Source: Chitinophagaceae bacterium (GTDB lineage Bacteria > Bacteroidota > Bacteroidia > Chitinophagales > Chitinophagaceae). From it: a stretch of DNA of 11,154 bases. This document shows positions 1-7,168 of this stretch, piece after piece. Below the pieces are notes generated by a model that saw only the letters and a program-made list of their open reading frames with translations, was not told where the DNA came from and made no database searches. How positions within the stretch are numbered: position 1 is the stretch's first letter; each line of letters begins with the position of its first letter. The stretch lies in the NCBI GenBank assembly GCA_025362915.1, contig JANYEU010000474.1, positions 1 through 11,154 of the forward strand. Direction: 5' to 3'. The translations under genes were made by a program, and so were the position numbers.

Positions 1-1
1 G

Positions 2-376
2 CAATACACGTCTAAAATGAAGATGCGTAATGTGCCAATATTGCAAAAATACTTTGCTGCCAGTCAGACGGCACCAGTTTATATGTCCCTCGGGTTTGCA
101 GCGTATATATTATTTATGAAAAGCACCAAGAATGCAGATGGTAAATATGTGGGCATTGTGAATGGTAAGGAATATACCATTACTGATGATTATGCACCGG
201 TATTGAGTGGCTATTGGGCAGATGCTGATGCAGCTTCTGTTGTTGATCTGGTTTTAAAAGATGTAAGTCTTTGGGATATTGACCTGTCGGCATTTACTGT
301 CTTTAAAGATGCTGTAACCAAGCAATTGGAATCATTAATAAATAATGGTTTCGAAGCAACTGTAGGTAGTCTATAA
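2..376 (+). CDS. uxaB: Tagaturonate reductase (altronate oxidoreductase), C-terminal part, truncated by window edge
   Basis: The reading frame is open through the left edge: codons before the first ATG (position 17) read Q-Y-T-S-K, so that ATG is internal and the true start lies upstream of the window. The visible 124 residues match my memory of the C-terminal helical domain of the mannitol dehydrogenase/UxaB family. Recognisable parts are KMRNVPILQKYF, then GFAAYILFMK, then a G-K-Y-x-G-x-x-N-G-K-E-Y hairpin, and LWDIDLSAF near the end. The family reduces tagaturonate to altronate with NADH in the cytoplasmic hexuronate (galacturonate) pathway. The NAD-binding N-terminal domain is outside the window, so catalytic residues cannot be checked. 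The stop TAA is at 374-376, followed by a palindrome and a terminator. A different polyol dehydrogenase of the same superfamily is possible, but the KMRNVP and GFAAYILFM segments favour UxaB. Confidence 0.82.
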   Translation, partial: QYTSKMKMRNVPILQKYFAASQTAPVYMSLGFAAYILFMKSTKNADGKYVGIVNGKEYTITDDYAPVLSGYWADADAASVVDLVLKDVSLWDIDLSAFTVFKDAVTKQLESLINNGFEATVGSL

Positions 377-380
377 TAAT

Positions 381-442
381 CAAAAGTCAAAAGTCGATAG
401 TCAAAAGTAAACTTTCGACTTTTAACTTTTGACTATCGACTT
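381..442. repeat. Palindrome built from heptamers (CAAAAGT type)
   Basis: The left arm is four heptamers in exact 7-nt phase: CAAAAGT, CAAAAGT, CGATAGT, CAAAAGT (381-408). The right arm (411-442) is the reverse-complement type, also in 7-nt phase: ACTTTCG, ACTTTTA, ACTTTTG, ACTATCG, ACTT. Positions 391-408 and 425-442 are perfect 18-nt reverse complements, so either transcript could form a long hairpin. It sits five bases after the uxaB stop and just before a separate terminator. The function is unknown. Confidence 0.85.
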
Positions 443-447
443 AAAAG

Positions 448-490
448 AAAGAGGCTGTAGTAAGGGTTTAATCCTTGTACAGCCTCTTTT
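448..490. terminator. Bidirectional intrinsic terminator between uxaB and the nuclease gene
   Basis: Perfect 12-bp arms AAAGAGGCTGTA (448-459) and TACAGCCTCTTT (478-489) enclose a further short AAGG/CCTT stem. On the + strand the hairpin ends in a T run, and on the - strand it also ends in TTT followed by TCTTTT. It lies between two convergent genes, as expected for a shared terminator. Confidence 0.85.
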
Positions 491-545
491 GCATTTAGTA
501 GTTGTTGCGGCAAATCTTTTCGTTTAAACGAAAAGCAAAACATTA

Positions 546-1880
546 TTATTGTGTATCAACCTTTGCTTTTAAATAGGTTGCAATGCTTGATGGTAGGTTG
601 GTAAACAAGTGATAACCTGTTGCAGATTCAATAGCATTTACGCTTGTACGGTATAACTTCCAGTTACTGTTTATGGTATTGATGTTTGGTGTATTTACGG
701 TAATTACCCTTGCAGAAGTATCTATCCTGTTCAAGTCGTTATTACCGTTTGAAATCAATACAACCACTTTCCAAATGTTTGATGGTACTGCCACATGTCC
801 ATTATCAATTGTGTAAGTAACGCCCCCATTGGAGCCTGTTCCGCCCGAACCATAAGAGCCCATTACGATAAACGCTTCCATACCGGCTGTTATTTGTGTA
901 CGGATATAACTTTCCATACTAGACCATGTTTGTTCGTTATTGTTTGGTGCTTGCGGCATCATATTACTCATCAAGAAGGTTGAAGAGTTATAATCACTGT
1001 TTAGCGTCCTGTCAGCCGAAGGGCAGTTATGTCCCCTGTCAAACCCAGTTCCTACATAACTGTTTTGATTTACCCAATACCAAGAAGCAGGTAAGGTGCT
1101 ATCTCTTCTAAAGTTGTTTAGCCTATCAGTTGATCCTATATCTCCACTATACAAATGCCAGCTAACCCAGTTTGGTTTACCCTTAGTGCTATTATAAGAT
1201 AGCGTATAATACGGAGGTTTTGCCATTAGGTAGTTAGTCGTACTATCTATTGTAAAGGCTGCATTGGTAGGATTACCCAATAGCAAATTGTCATTATCAG
1301 GAACGGTTACAACAGAATATGGGTTGATGGTTATGTTGTCAATATTGATACGGTTTGTTCCACCAGATGCTTTTAATATCTGAAAACGTATATTGCCGTT
1401 CACATTTACTGTAAATGTTACTGTGTTTAATGTTGTAGATGAGGTGGTAACGGTGCTGCCCACTTGGTAATAAGAGCTACCATTGTTTGTAGAAGCCATC
1501 AACTGCCAGGTAGATGAACCATCTGTACCATAAAGTGCATGATCCACAGTTACGGTGGATGCACTTGTTACATTGAAATTCATGGTAACGGTTCCTACAT
1601 TCCTGATACGTGCTGATGCAGTTCCGGTTTTAACATCAGACGTTGACGTGCCAATCAAGGCATCATTCATGTTCCAAGAACCAGTTGTCAGGGTAACGTC
1701 GGCGGCGGCATAGGAAGTTTTGCTGCCAGTTTCGAATGTTTCATCAAAGGTGGTTGAAAAAAGAGAAAGCCTAGGCTTGGGGTTGATAACGCGGCTGGAA
1801 CCTGTTGACGACTCATTTGTTTTTGTACATCCCGACAAAATAAGGGTTGAAGTGACGATGAGAACCAATAGTTTTTTCAT
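546..1880 (-). CDS. Secreted lipoprotein DNA/RNA non-specific endonuclease (NUC1/NucA family)
   Basis: This 444-residue protein should degrade DNA and RNA outside the cytoplasm. It starts with a lipoprotein signal peptide: KK, a hydrophobic stretch and the lipobox LSGC with the lipidated Cys at 18. Residues about 21-40 are a Ser/Thr/Asn-rich linker. Residues about 41-187 are a Ser/Thr-rich beta-strand module (FETGSKTSYAAADV, then SSTWQLMASTNNGSSYY, then INIDNITI) that resembles the jelly-roll accessory domains of Bacteroidota secreted proteins; I cannot assign its ligand. The nuclease domain covers about 195-440. It has the signature DRGHNCPSADR at 281-291 with presumed catalytic His284, and SNMMPQ at 305-310, where Asn306 is the expected magnesium ligand. 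The ATG at 1880 is directly followed by the signal peptide, supporting this start. The gene converges on uxaB. A degraded relative of its C-terminal third lies on the other strand at 2234-2539. The family call is firm; the substrate range is inference. Confidence 0.92.
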   Translation of the reverse strand: MKKLLVLIVTSTLILSGCTKTNESSTGSSRVINPKPRLSLFSTTFDETFETGSKTSYAAADVTLTTGSWNMNDALIGTSTSDVKTGTASARIRNVGTVTMNFNVTSASTVTVDHALYGTDGSSTWQLMASTNNGSSYYQVGSTVTTSSTTLNTVTFTVNVNGNIRFQILKASGGTNRINIDNITINPYSVVTVPDNDNLLLGNPTNAAFTIDSTTNYLMAKPPYYTLSYNSTKGKPNWVSWHLYSGDIGSTDRLNNFRRDSTLPASWYWVNQNSYVGTGFDRGHNCPSADRTLNSDYNSSTFLMSNMMPQAPNNNEQTWSSMESYIRTQITAGMEAFIVMGSYGSGGTGSNGGVTYTIDNGHVAVPSNIWKVVVLISNGNNDLNRIDTSARVITVNTPNINTINSNWKLYRTSVNAIESATGYHLFTNLPSSIATYLKAKVDTQ

Positions 1881-2233
1881 TGTTAAATTATTTTTAGCGA
1901 ATATATAACAATTGCAGATATTATTATTATAAACAAAAAAAATAAATATTATTCATTGAATAGCATGATAATTAAATAAATTGTATAAAAAAGCATAACT
2001 TTTTGAATGCTGCACGAAAGGTTCTTCTGTTTTATTGTATATGCAAGTACTGTGTTTTGCCATTTTGTTAGCTTTTATCACGCTTTAAAAAGTTACTCAT
2101 CAGTTTATTACAGAATATCGGTTAAAACTGTAGGGTATAAGGTAATTTCCAACTATCATTTCTAATCGCCTACCAGTATTCTATGCCCATAATAATCTTC
2201 TGTCACAAAATCACGGCTGCCATAAGCCCATTT
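1881..2233. other. Intergenic stretch with no recognisable gene
   Basis: This is AT-rich sequence upstream of the nuclease start, with A runs near 1935-1980. I saw no TAnnTTTG-type box on the - strand here. From 2162 to 2239 the - strand is open for 25 codons ending in TAG and reads a protein-like stretch (WAYGSRDF, then YYGHRILVGD), but it has no start codon and I recognise no family. It may be a gene scrap or chance. The missing first two thirds of the nuclease pseudogene would have been expected here and were not found. Confidence 0.6.
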
Positions 2234-2539
2234 GGAAAGTTAGCGACTCATGGAAATGGATTGTATATTATTGCCGGAGGCTATGGTTTCTGATGGCTAC
2301 GGCAGCAATGGTGGCACTAATACTACCAGTATAAGTTAATGATGTAAAGAGGGTTACAGCCAGTACAAGGGTTGTTGCAGTAGATATAACTAATAATCAA
2401 AGTGTAGATGCCCAAGGACTATTATAGAGTATCTGTTGATGGTATTGAAGCAATTACAGGTTATGATTTCTTTAGTAATGTATCTACAAGTATACAGGCA
2501 GTGATTGAGGGTTCGGTAGATACAGGACCAACACAGTAG
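2234..2539 (+). pseudogene. Decayed remnant of a second NUC1-family nuclease
   Basis: Pieces of one nuclease C-terminus appear in order in all three + frames. At 2234-2287 is GKLATHGNGLYIIAGGYG, the counterpart of QITAGMEAFIVMGSYG in the intact protein. At 2289-2336, in another frame, is SDGYGSNGGTNTTSIS, matching GSNGGVTYTI. At 2350-2418, in the third frame, is RVTASTRVVAVDITNNQSVD, matching RIDTSARVITVNTPNINTIN. At 2417-2539, back in the first frame, are DYYRVSVDGIEAITGYDFFS and later SVDTGPTQ with a stop, matching LYRTSVNAIESATGYHLF and KVDTQ. About 25 codons between the second and third pieces are deleted, and the signal peptide, accessory module and DRGH site are absent. The frameshifts, internal stops and lost active site mean it cannot encode an active nuclease. 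It is diverged from its neighbour, so it is either an old duplicate or a separate family member. Confidence 0.85.
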
Positions 2540-2758
2540 GAGTTGAGAGTTGATAATTAAAACCAGAAAGAAGCATTTATGCTGGAATCTTTGAAAGTTG
2601 AATTGAAGTAAAAACTCTTTACCTTAACCATTACCAATACTTATTTTTCCTAAAATTAAACAGGAACAACCTGATCTTTATCTTCATTAAGTAAGGCACC
2701 GACTTATTTTAATATACCCACCGAATATCTTTATGGATACCAGATTTTATTTATCCGC
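2540..2758. other. Intergenic stretch; short GAGTTGA heptamer repeat, otherwise nothing recognised
   Basis: Immediately after the pseudogene stop, GAGTTGA occurs twice in tandem (2540-2553) and is followed by TAATTAA. This is the same heptamer format as the palindromes elsewhere in the window, but I found no matching opposite arm. The rest is AT-rich with no credible ORF, RNA gene or hairpin. Confidence 0.5.
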
Positions 2759-2988
2759 TTGATGGAAAATATATTTTGGTTGAAATATATTCTCATTGGG
2801 TTGATATAAATTTTACTTATGCCAATAATATTCTCATTGGGGCAAAATATATTTTCCGTGGGTTGATATAAAATATATTTGGCTTGATATATATTCTTCG
2901 TGGCTAGACATATATTCTCATTGGCTTGACATAAATATGTTTAGGTTGATATATATATATCGTGGGTTGATATATATTTTAATTCTAC
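2759..2988. repeat. AT-rich tandem array, 11 degenerate units of 21 bp
   Basis: Units start at 2759, 2780, 2801, 2822, 2843, 2863, 2884, 2905, 2926, 2946 and 2967. The spacing is 21 bp except for two steps of 20. The consensus starts TTGATATATATT and ends CATTGGG or CGTGGG, so each unit has an AT core and a short G-rich boundary. Because two units are 20 bp, the array does not keep a reading frame and is unlikely to be coding. It lies between the nuclease pseudogene and the kup terminator. A spacing of 21 bp equals two helical turns, which would place the TTGATAT cores on one face of the DNA; any protein binding or curvature is inference. Confidence 0.85.
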
Positions 2989-3069
2989 CCAAATATTTAG
3001 GGTATACCCTTATTAAGTTTTTCATTCTACCCAATAATAGTACTCCACATAAGTATAGACATTACCCTT

Positions 3070-3106
3070 AAAAAAAGGCTGCCTCTACAATTAAGTAAAG
3101 ACAGCC
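3070..3106 (-). terminator. Intrinsic terminator of kup
   Basis: Read on the - strand, GGCTGTCTTTAC, the loop TTAATT and GTAGAGGCAGCC form a 12-bp stem with two G-U pairs, followed directly by seven T residues. It starts about 40 bases after the kup stop. The flanking TTACCC/GGGTAA bases can also pair. Confidence 0.88.
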
Positions 3107-3144
3107 AAAACGGGTAACAAACAATAGTAACCGTGGGGTGTGAA

Positions 3145-5160
3145 TTATATATGACCGATACGCTTGAGCGGTATGTGCTGAACAGGTGCCAATACCAATG
3201 GAATTTTCTCTATATCGGTATCGCTCCAATCAAGTCCGAATGCTTTTTTATCGGACTGTGCCAAGCTGCCTATGGCAAAATAGGAGTTTAATATAAAGCC
3301 TTCCTTAAGCGAGAATTCATTTTCTACCGAAAGGAAACGCTTAATGATAACATACCTGATATCGCCAGAAATATTGTGCTTGTTAAACGCAACTTCACTG
3401 GCATTGGCATCCACATTCAATTCATGGTGTTCTACCATATCCTCCATTACCTTTTTGAACAACAAATGTATTCTAGGTTGGATACGGAAACCGAGCTTGA
3501 ATTCAATCCTTATTATCTTGTCATGCTCTATTTCTACCACCTCGTATTCCATTGTGTACGGATCATCGGCTCTTTCAATATGTAGAAACCAATATACATC
3601 GGCACGCTTTGGTCTTTTGGTCAGGATAGATTCCATCACCCTTTTTTCAATGGCTTTCTTGTTATTTGCCTTGGTAAGGTACACCAAATGGGTGGCATAT
3701 TTAGGCTCATCATGGTTAACGCTCAATTCATCAAGGGCAGGAATATAATTGGCCAAACTATCAAACTGTAAGAACCTATTGGTAATCTTTTTGGCCTTAA
3801 ACCAGATATACATTACGAATATGAGGGTAATTTCGAAGATAAGGAACGGCCACCTGTTCTTTATTTTTGATACATTGGCAAGAAAGAAAGAAAACTCTAC
3901 CGTTAAGAATACCGCAAGGATCAAGAAAACGAGCGGCTGCATCCACTTCTTTACAAACTTCATATAATAGAACATCAATAGTGTTGTCATCAACATGGCA
4001 ACTGTAATGGAGAAACCATAAGCTGCCTGCATCTTTTCAGAATCCTGAAAGTACAACATCATACCTACACAACCGCCCCATAACAACCAGTTGATGCTGG
4101 GTATATATATTTGTCCCCTGATATTGGTAGGAAACTTAATGGTAATCTTTGGCCAGAAACCCATGCTGACAGCCTCACTGATAAGGGTAAAAGAACCACT
4201 TATCAATGCCTGACTGGCAATGATGGTAGCCAATGTAGAAATAATAATACCGGGCAATAAGAACCAATGGGGCATCATCTCGAAGAAAGGGTTAAGCCCG
4301 GTTACGCCTTTCATTACCAGAAACTTATTGTGCAAGGCATCTTGAAACAACTCAGGATTATCGCTGCGTAACATCCAAGCACCCTGTCCAAAATAATTTG
4401 CCAACAAAGCCAGCTTTACAAACAGCCAACTTACCTGGATATTCTTTTTACCACAGTGTCCCAAATCAGAATACAATGCTTCCGCACCGGTGGTACACAA
4501 GAACACGGAACCCAATATCAAGAAGCCACCAACCTTATGATCCATCAATAATTCGATACCATAATAAGGATTTATTGCGGCGAGGATTTGCGGATAATGG
4601 GCGATATTAACAACACCCAAAAACATAATCATGGCAAACCAAACACACATGATAGGGCCGAACGAACTACCTACTACCTTGGTACCAAACTGCTGGAAGA
4701 AGAACAAGAGGGAGATAATGGCAATCACAATACCGATGGTCAGTGTATTGCCCGGAACAATGATGCTTTCCAATCCTGGAACACCGTTCAGTCCTTCAAT
4801 GGCAGAAGCCACAGAGATGGGCGGCGTAATAATACCATCGGCCAACAACGTACCCGCACCTACGATGGCAGGGAAATATAGCCAGTGACGGTAACGCCAG
4901 ACGAGGGCATATAAGGAAAAGATACCGCCTTCGCCTTTGTTATCAGCTTGAAGAGTAAGTAAAATGTACTTAAAAGTTGTTTGCAGGGTAAGCGTCCAAA
5001 ACACACATGATACGCCGCCATAAACGAGGGCGGGATCAATTTTGTTTGCACCGATGATGGCACTGAACACATAGAGCGGGGAAGTTCCGATGTCGCCGAA
5101 GATGATGCCGATAGTAACTAAAAGACCTGCCGCAGTAACTTTTTTTAAATTAGGATTCAT
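3145..5160 (-). CDS. kup: KUP/HAK/KT-family potassium uptake protein
   Basis: This 671-residue inner-membrane protein imports K+, probably by H+ symport as in the characterised family members. Family signatures are all present: GDIGTSPLYV at 22-31 in the first membrane helix, KGEGGIFSLYAL at 75-86, ADGIITPPIS at 107-116 and TGAEALYSDLGHCG at 224-237. About twelve hydrophobic segments fill residues 10-455. The C-terminal 215 residues (from about K456) form the hydrophilic cytoplasmic domain typical of the family, so the length is normal and the gene looks intact. The ATG at 5160 places GDIGTSPLYV at the usual distance from the N-terminus. It is a single-gene unit with its own terminator, 413 bp downstream of the response regulator gene on the same strand, with a large palindrome between them. 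I saw no recognisable riboswitch in the leader. Direct control by the neighbouring regulator is possible but not shown. Confidence 0.96.
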   Translation of the reverse strand: MNPNLKKVTAAGLLVTIGIIFGDIGTSPLYVFSAIIGANKIDPALVYGGVSCVFWTLTLQTTFKYILLTLQADNKGEGGIFSLYALVWRYRHWLYFPAIVGAGTLLADGIITPPISVASAIEGLNGVPGLESIIVPGNTLTIGIVIAIISLLFFFQQFGTKVVGSSFGPIMCVWFAMIMFLGVVNIAHYPQILAAINPYYGIELLMDHKVGGFLILGSVFLCTTGAEALYSDLGHCGKKNIQVSWLFVKLALLANYFGQGAWMLRSDNPELFQDALHNKFLVMKGVTGLNPFFEMMPHWFLLPGIIISTLATIIASQALISGSFTLISEAVSMGFWPKITIKFPTNIRGQIYIPSINWLLWGGCVGMMLYFQDSEKMQAAYGFSITVAMLMTTLLMFYYMKFVKKWMQPLVFLILAVFLTVEFSFFLANVSKIKNRWPFLIFEITLIFVMYIWFKAKKITNRFLQFDSLANYIPALDELSVNHDEPKYATHLVYLTKANNKKAIEKRVMESILTKRPKRADVYWFLHIERADDPYTMEYEVVEIEHDKIIRIEFKLGFRIQPRIHLLFKKVMEDMVEHHELNVDANASEVAFNKHNISGDIRYVIIKRFLSVENEFSLKEGFILNSYFAIGSLAQSDKKAFGLDWSDTDIEKIPLVLAPVQHIPLKRIGHI

Positions 5161-5408
5161 ACACTTTTGCTTCTAGTAAAATTTAATGTAAACAAAAAAG
5201 GTTGAATCATACGGCGCAATAATCTTGTTAGCAACCAATAAAATGCCATTTTGGGGGAGTTATTGTCTTTTTGGTGTGTAGTGGGTATTGTCAAACTGAA
5301 AAAAAGTAGAAACATATTTTCATAATAAAAAGTATGCCCTATCAATACCACCCCATTTTGAAATGATTATTTTCATTTTGATATGGTTGCGCTAAATGTA
5401 GAAGAAAA

Positions 5409-5568
5409 ATTTACCACATAGGCACAGTAGGCACATCAGCTTTAAGCAAGCAAAAGAAAGGACACATAGAAAATCTATTCTATAGTATTTTCTATGTGCC
5501 CTTAAAGTGCAACATCTCTTTCTAAGATTATTTCTTTTCTATGTGTCTATTGTGTCTATGTGGTAAAT
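5409..5568. repeat. Nested palindrome with ACACATAG-type arms
   Basis: The outer arms 5409-5436 and 5541-5568 are 28 nt each and pair along their whole length with three differences. All three are G against A, so in a + strand RNA they become G-U pairs. Each arm is itself a short near-repeat (CACATAG, CACAGTAG, CACAT). An inner hairpin (5458-5503) sits inside. The element fills most of the gap between the regulator stop and the kup leader. The remaining bases 5161-5408 hold no gene that I can support. Confidence 0.8.
5458..5503 (-). terminator. Inner hairpin, probable terminator of the response regulator gene
   Basis: Arms 5458-5474 and 5487-5503 are 17 nt with a single G-U pair on the - strand. 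The 12-nt loop can itself fold (CTAT/ATAG). On the - strand the stem is followed by a T-rich stretch (TCTTTTGCTT). It lies about 70 bases beyond the regulator stop. The T tract is imperfect, so termination efficiency is uncertain. Confidence 0.5.
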
Positions 5569-5573
5569 ATTCC

Positions 5574-6929
5574 TCAGTTAATCTTGTATTCTTCTATTTT
5601 TCTATAGAGTGTTGTCAGTCCAATATTGAGCAAGCGTGCAGCTTCAGTTTTATTTCCTTTGCAATGATTCATTACTCTTTGTATGTGCAACTTTTCTACA
5701 CTAGCCAAATCGAAGGCAGACAATAACTTATTGCTATCCATCAGGTGAAGGGATTGCATATCGATGGGCAGGTCATTTATGGTTAATTCATCGCTTTCCG
5801 AAAGTATCACTGCCCTTTCCATCACATTCTTTAGTTCGCGAATATTACCCTTCCAGTCATGTTTTTGTAGATTAGATAAGAACTCATCGCTCATCTTGGT
5901 TATGTGACGGTTGATTTTATTGGCAAAGATTTCCAAGAAATGATGTGCAAGAACAGGAATATCCTTTTTTCTATCCCTCAAGCCTGGCAGATAAATGGTA
6001 AATACATTCAGCCTGTAATATAAATCCTCCCTGAATTTCCCTTCCTTTACCTCGGCTTGTAAGTCCCGGTTGGTGGCGGCAATAATCCTTATACTCACTT
6101 TGGTGGGCTTGGTATCACCTACCTTAATAAACTCACTTGTCTCCAATACACGTAGCAATTTACTCTGCAAGTCTATGTGCATTTCCCCTATCTCATCCAG
6201 AAAAAGTGTTCCTGTACTCGCCTCTTCTATTAATCCTTTCTTATCCTTTATTGCCCCTGTAAATGCCCCCGCCTTATGTCCAAATATTTCACTTTCCAAT
6301 ATCTCCTTACCAAAAGCACTACAGTTCAGAGCCATAAAAGGCTTGCCCGTACGCTTGCTGTTATTGTGTATTGCCTGGGCAAACACTTCTTTCCCGGTAC
6401 CGGTTTCTCCCAATAATAATACGGTTGCATCTGTGGGGGCTACCCGCTTTGCCAAGTTTATGGCATCTTGTATAAGCGTAGAAGAGCCTAGGATACTATC
6501 AAAACTATAGCGTTTGCCTACCTGTTCTTCCAGATGTTCTATACGTTTTTGGAGGTTGACTTTCTCGTAGGCATTGTTCAATAAAGGGATAATCCTGTCG
6601 TTGTCATCGCCCTTCATTATATAATCAAAAGCACCATTTTTAATGGCTTTAACCCCATCTGCCACGTTGCCATAAGCAGTCAACAAAATGATTTCCACCG
6701 AGGGATAAACAGGCTTGATGATAGAGATAAAATCTACCCCATTACCATCAGGGAGTTTCACATCGCATAGTATGATATCAACCTCTCTGGTAGCCAAAAG
6801 TTTAGAGCCTTCTTTCAAGGTTCCTGCCTCAATTACATCAAAGCCCTCTGCCCTGATGATACGTGCCAGAAGGCTCCTCAATTTAATTTCATCGTCAATA
6901 ACCAATACCTTTTTCAATGTGCCACTCAT
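5574..6929 (-). CDS. Sigma-54-dependent NtrC-family response regulator
   Basis: This is a 451-residue cytoplasmic transcription activator with three domains. The receiver covers residues about 5-120, with acidic pocket D12-D13 and phosphoacceptor D56 in ILCDVKLPD. The AAA+ ATPase covers about 145-370, with Walker A GETGTGKE (174-181), the sigma-54 contact loop GAFTGA (221-226), Walker B LFLDEIGE (242-249) and arginine-finger region FREDLYYRL. A Fis-type helix-turn-helix covers about 424-447 (NKTEAARLLNIGLTTLYRKI). The intact GAFTGA loop indicates real sigma-54 activation. The receiver has YIMKG where most have YxxKP. An upstream TTG at 6938 would add three residues, but the ATG at 6929 fits the receiver start better. 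No histidine kinase lies next to it, so it appears orphan in this window and its signal and target genes are unknown. Confidence 0.95.
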   Translation of the reverse strand: MSGTLKKVLVIDDEIKLRSLLARIIRAEGFDVIEAGTLKEGSKLLATREVDIILCDVKLPDGNGVDFISIIKPVYPSVEIILLTAYGNVADGVKAIKNGAFDYIMKGDDNDRIIPLLNNAYEKVNLQKRIEHLEEQVGKRYSFDSILGSSTLIQDAINLAKRVAPTDATVLLLGETGTGKEVFAQAIHNNSKRTGKPFMALNCSAFGKEILESEIFGHKAGAFTGAIKDKKGLIEEASTGTLFLDEIGEMHIDLQSKLLRVLETSEFIKVGDTKPTKVSIRIIAATNRDLQAEVKEGKFREDLYYRLNVFTIYLPGLRDRKKDIPVLAHHFLEIFANKINRHITKMSDEFLSNLQKHDWKGNIRELKNVMERAVILSESDELTINDLPIDMQSLHLMDSNKLLSAFDLASVEKLHIQRVMNHCKGNKTEAARLLNIGLTTLYRKIEEYKIN

Positions 6930-6935
6930 TTGATT

Positions 6936-6943
6936 CAAATGTA
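6936..6943 (-). promoter_or_regulatory. Possible -7 element of the response regulator gene
   Basis: The - strand reads TACATTTG, an exact match to TAnnTTTG. It is only 7 bases from the ATG, so transcription from it would give almost no leader. The -33 region has only a partial match (GTTTAG). An eight-base motif with two free positions can occur by chance. Confidence 0.25.
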
Positions 6944-6971
6944 AGTACTCAATAATTAAACCTAAACTTTT

Positions 6972-7003
6972 GAAGGGGAATAAAGGAGGAATATAACCCC
7001 TTC
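6972..7003. promoter_or_regulatory. Inverted repeat GAAGGGG/CCCCTTC upstream of the regulator gene
   Basis: GAAGGGG (6972-6978) and CCCCTTC (6997-7003) are perfect 7-bp inverted arms with an 18-bp spacer, 43-74 bases upstream of the regulator ATG. The G/C-rich arms stand out in AT-rich DNA. It could be an operator or a leader hairpin; nothing shows which. Confidence 0.3.
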
Positions 7004-7039
7004 GCTATCTGATTTCAATTAGATTTCTCCTTTCGTTAC

Positions 7040-7168
7040 AATGACGTGTTTTTGTACGTGCCTGATTTGCCAACTTTTTTAAAAGTTGGTAAATCTAAAT
7101 GTAGGGTGTCTGTTCAGTAGATTTGGCAACTTCTAAAAAGTTACCAAATCATGGCTCCACACGTCATT
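7040..7168. repeat. Paired hairpins framed by short inverted ends (MITE- or REP-like)
   Basis: Outer 10-bp perfect inverted ends AATGACGTGT (7040-7049) and ACACGTCATT (7159-7168) enclose two related hairpins. Hairpin 1 is GATTTGCCAACTTTT (7064-7078) against AAAAGTTGGTAAATC (7081-7095), with one mismatch. Hairpin 2 is GATTTGGCAACTT (7120-7132) against AAGTTACCAAATC (7138-7150), also with one mismatch. The hairpins resemble each other, as in paired REP elements. No ORF is inside. From 7169 to 7342 I see no gene, only a small TCTGG/CCAGA hairpin near 7179-7192. Confidence 0.7.

Noticed and set aside
2759..2988. CRISPR array
   Set aside because: There are no constant-length unique spacers between identical repeats; the units are directly adjacent and degenerate, and no cas gene is present.
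4588..4888. Two ORFs of 85-97 codons opposite kup
   Set aside because: They are antisense to conserved kup codons, show no recognisable motif, and have low-complexity composition typical of shadow frames.
5241..5345. Possible sigma-54 promoter upstream of kup on the minus strand
   Set aside because: One GG-N10-GC arrangement (TGGTATTGATAGGGC) has the invariant bases but not the TGGCAC or TTGC context. Another candidate with TGGCA and TTGC has the wrong spacing of 13.
5157..5351. 64-codon minus-strand ORF just upstream of kup
   Set aside because: It overlaps the kup start in a different frame, has no recognisable features, and covers what should be the kup leader and promoter.
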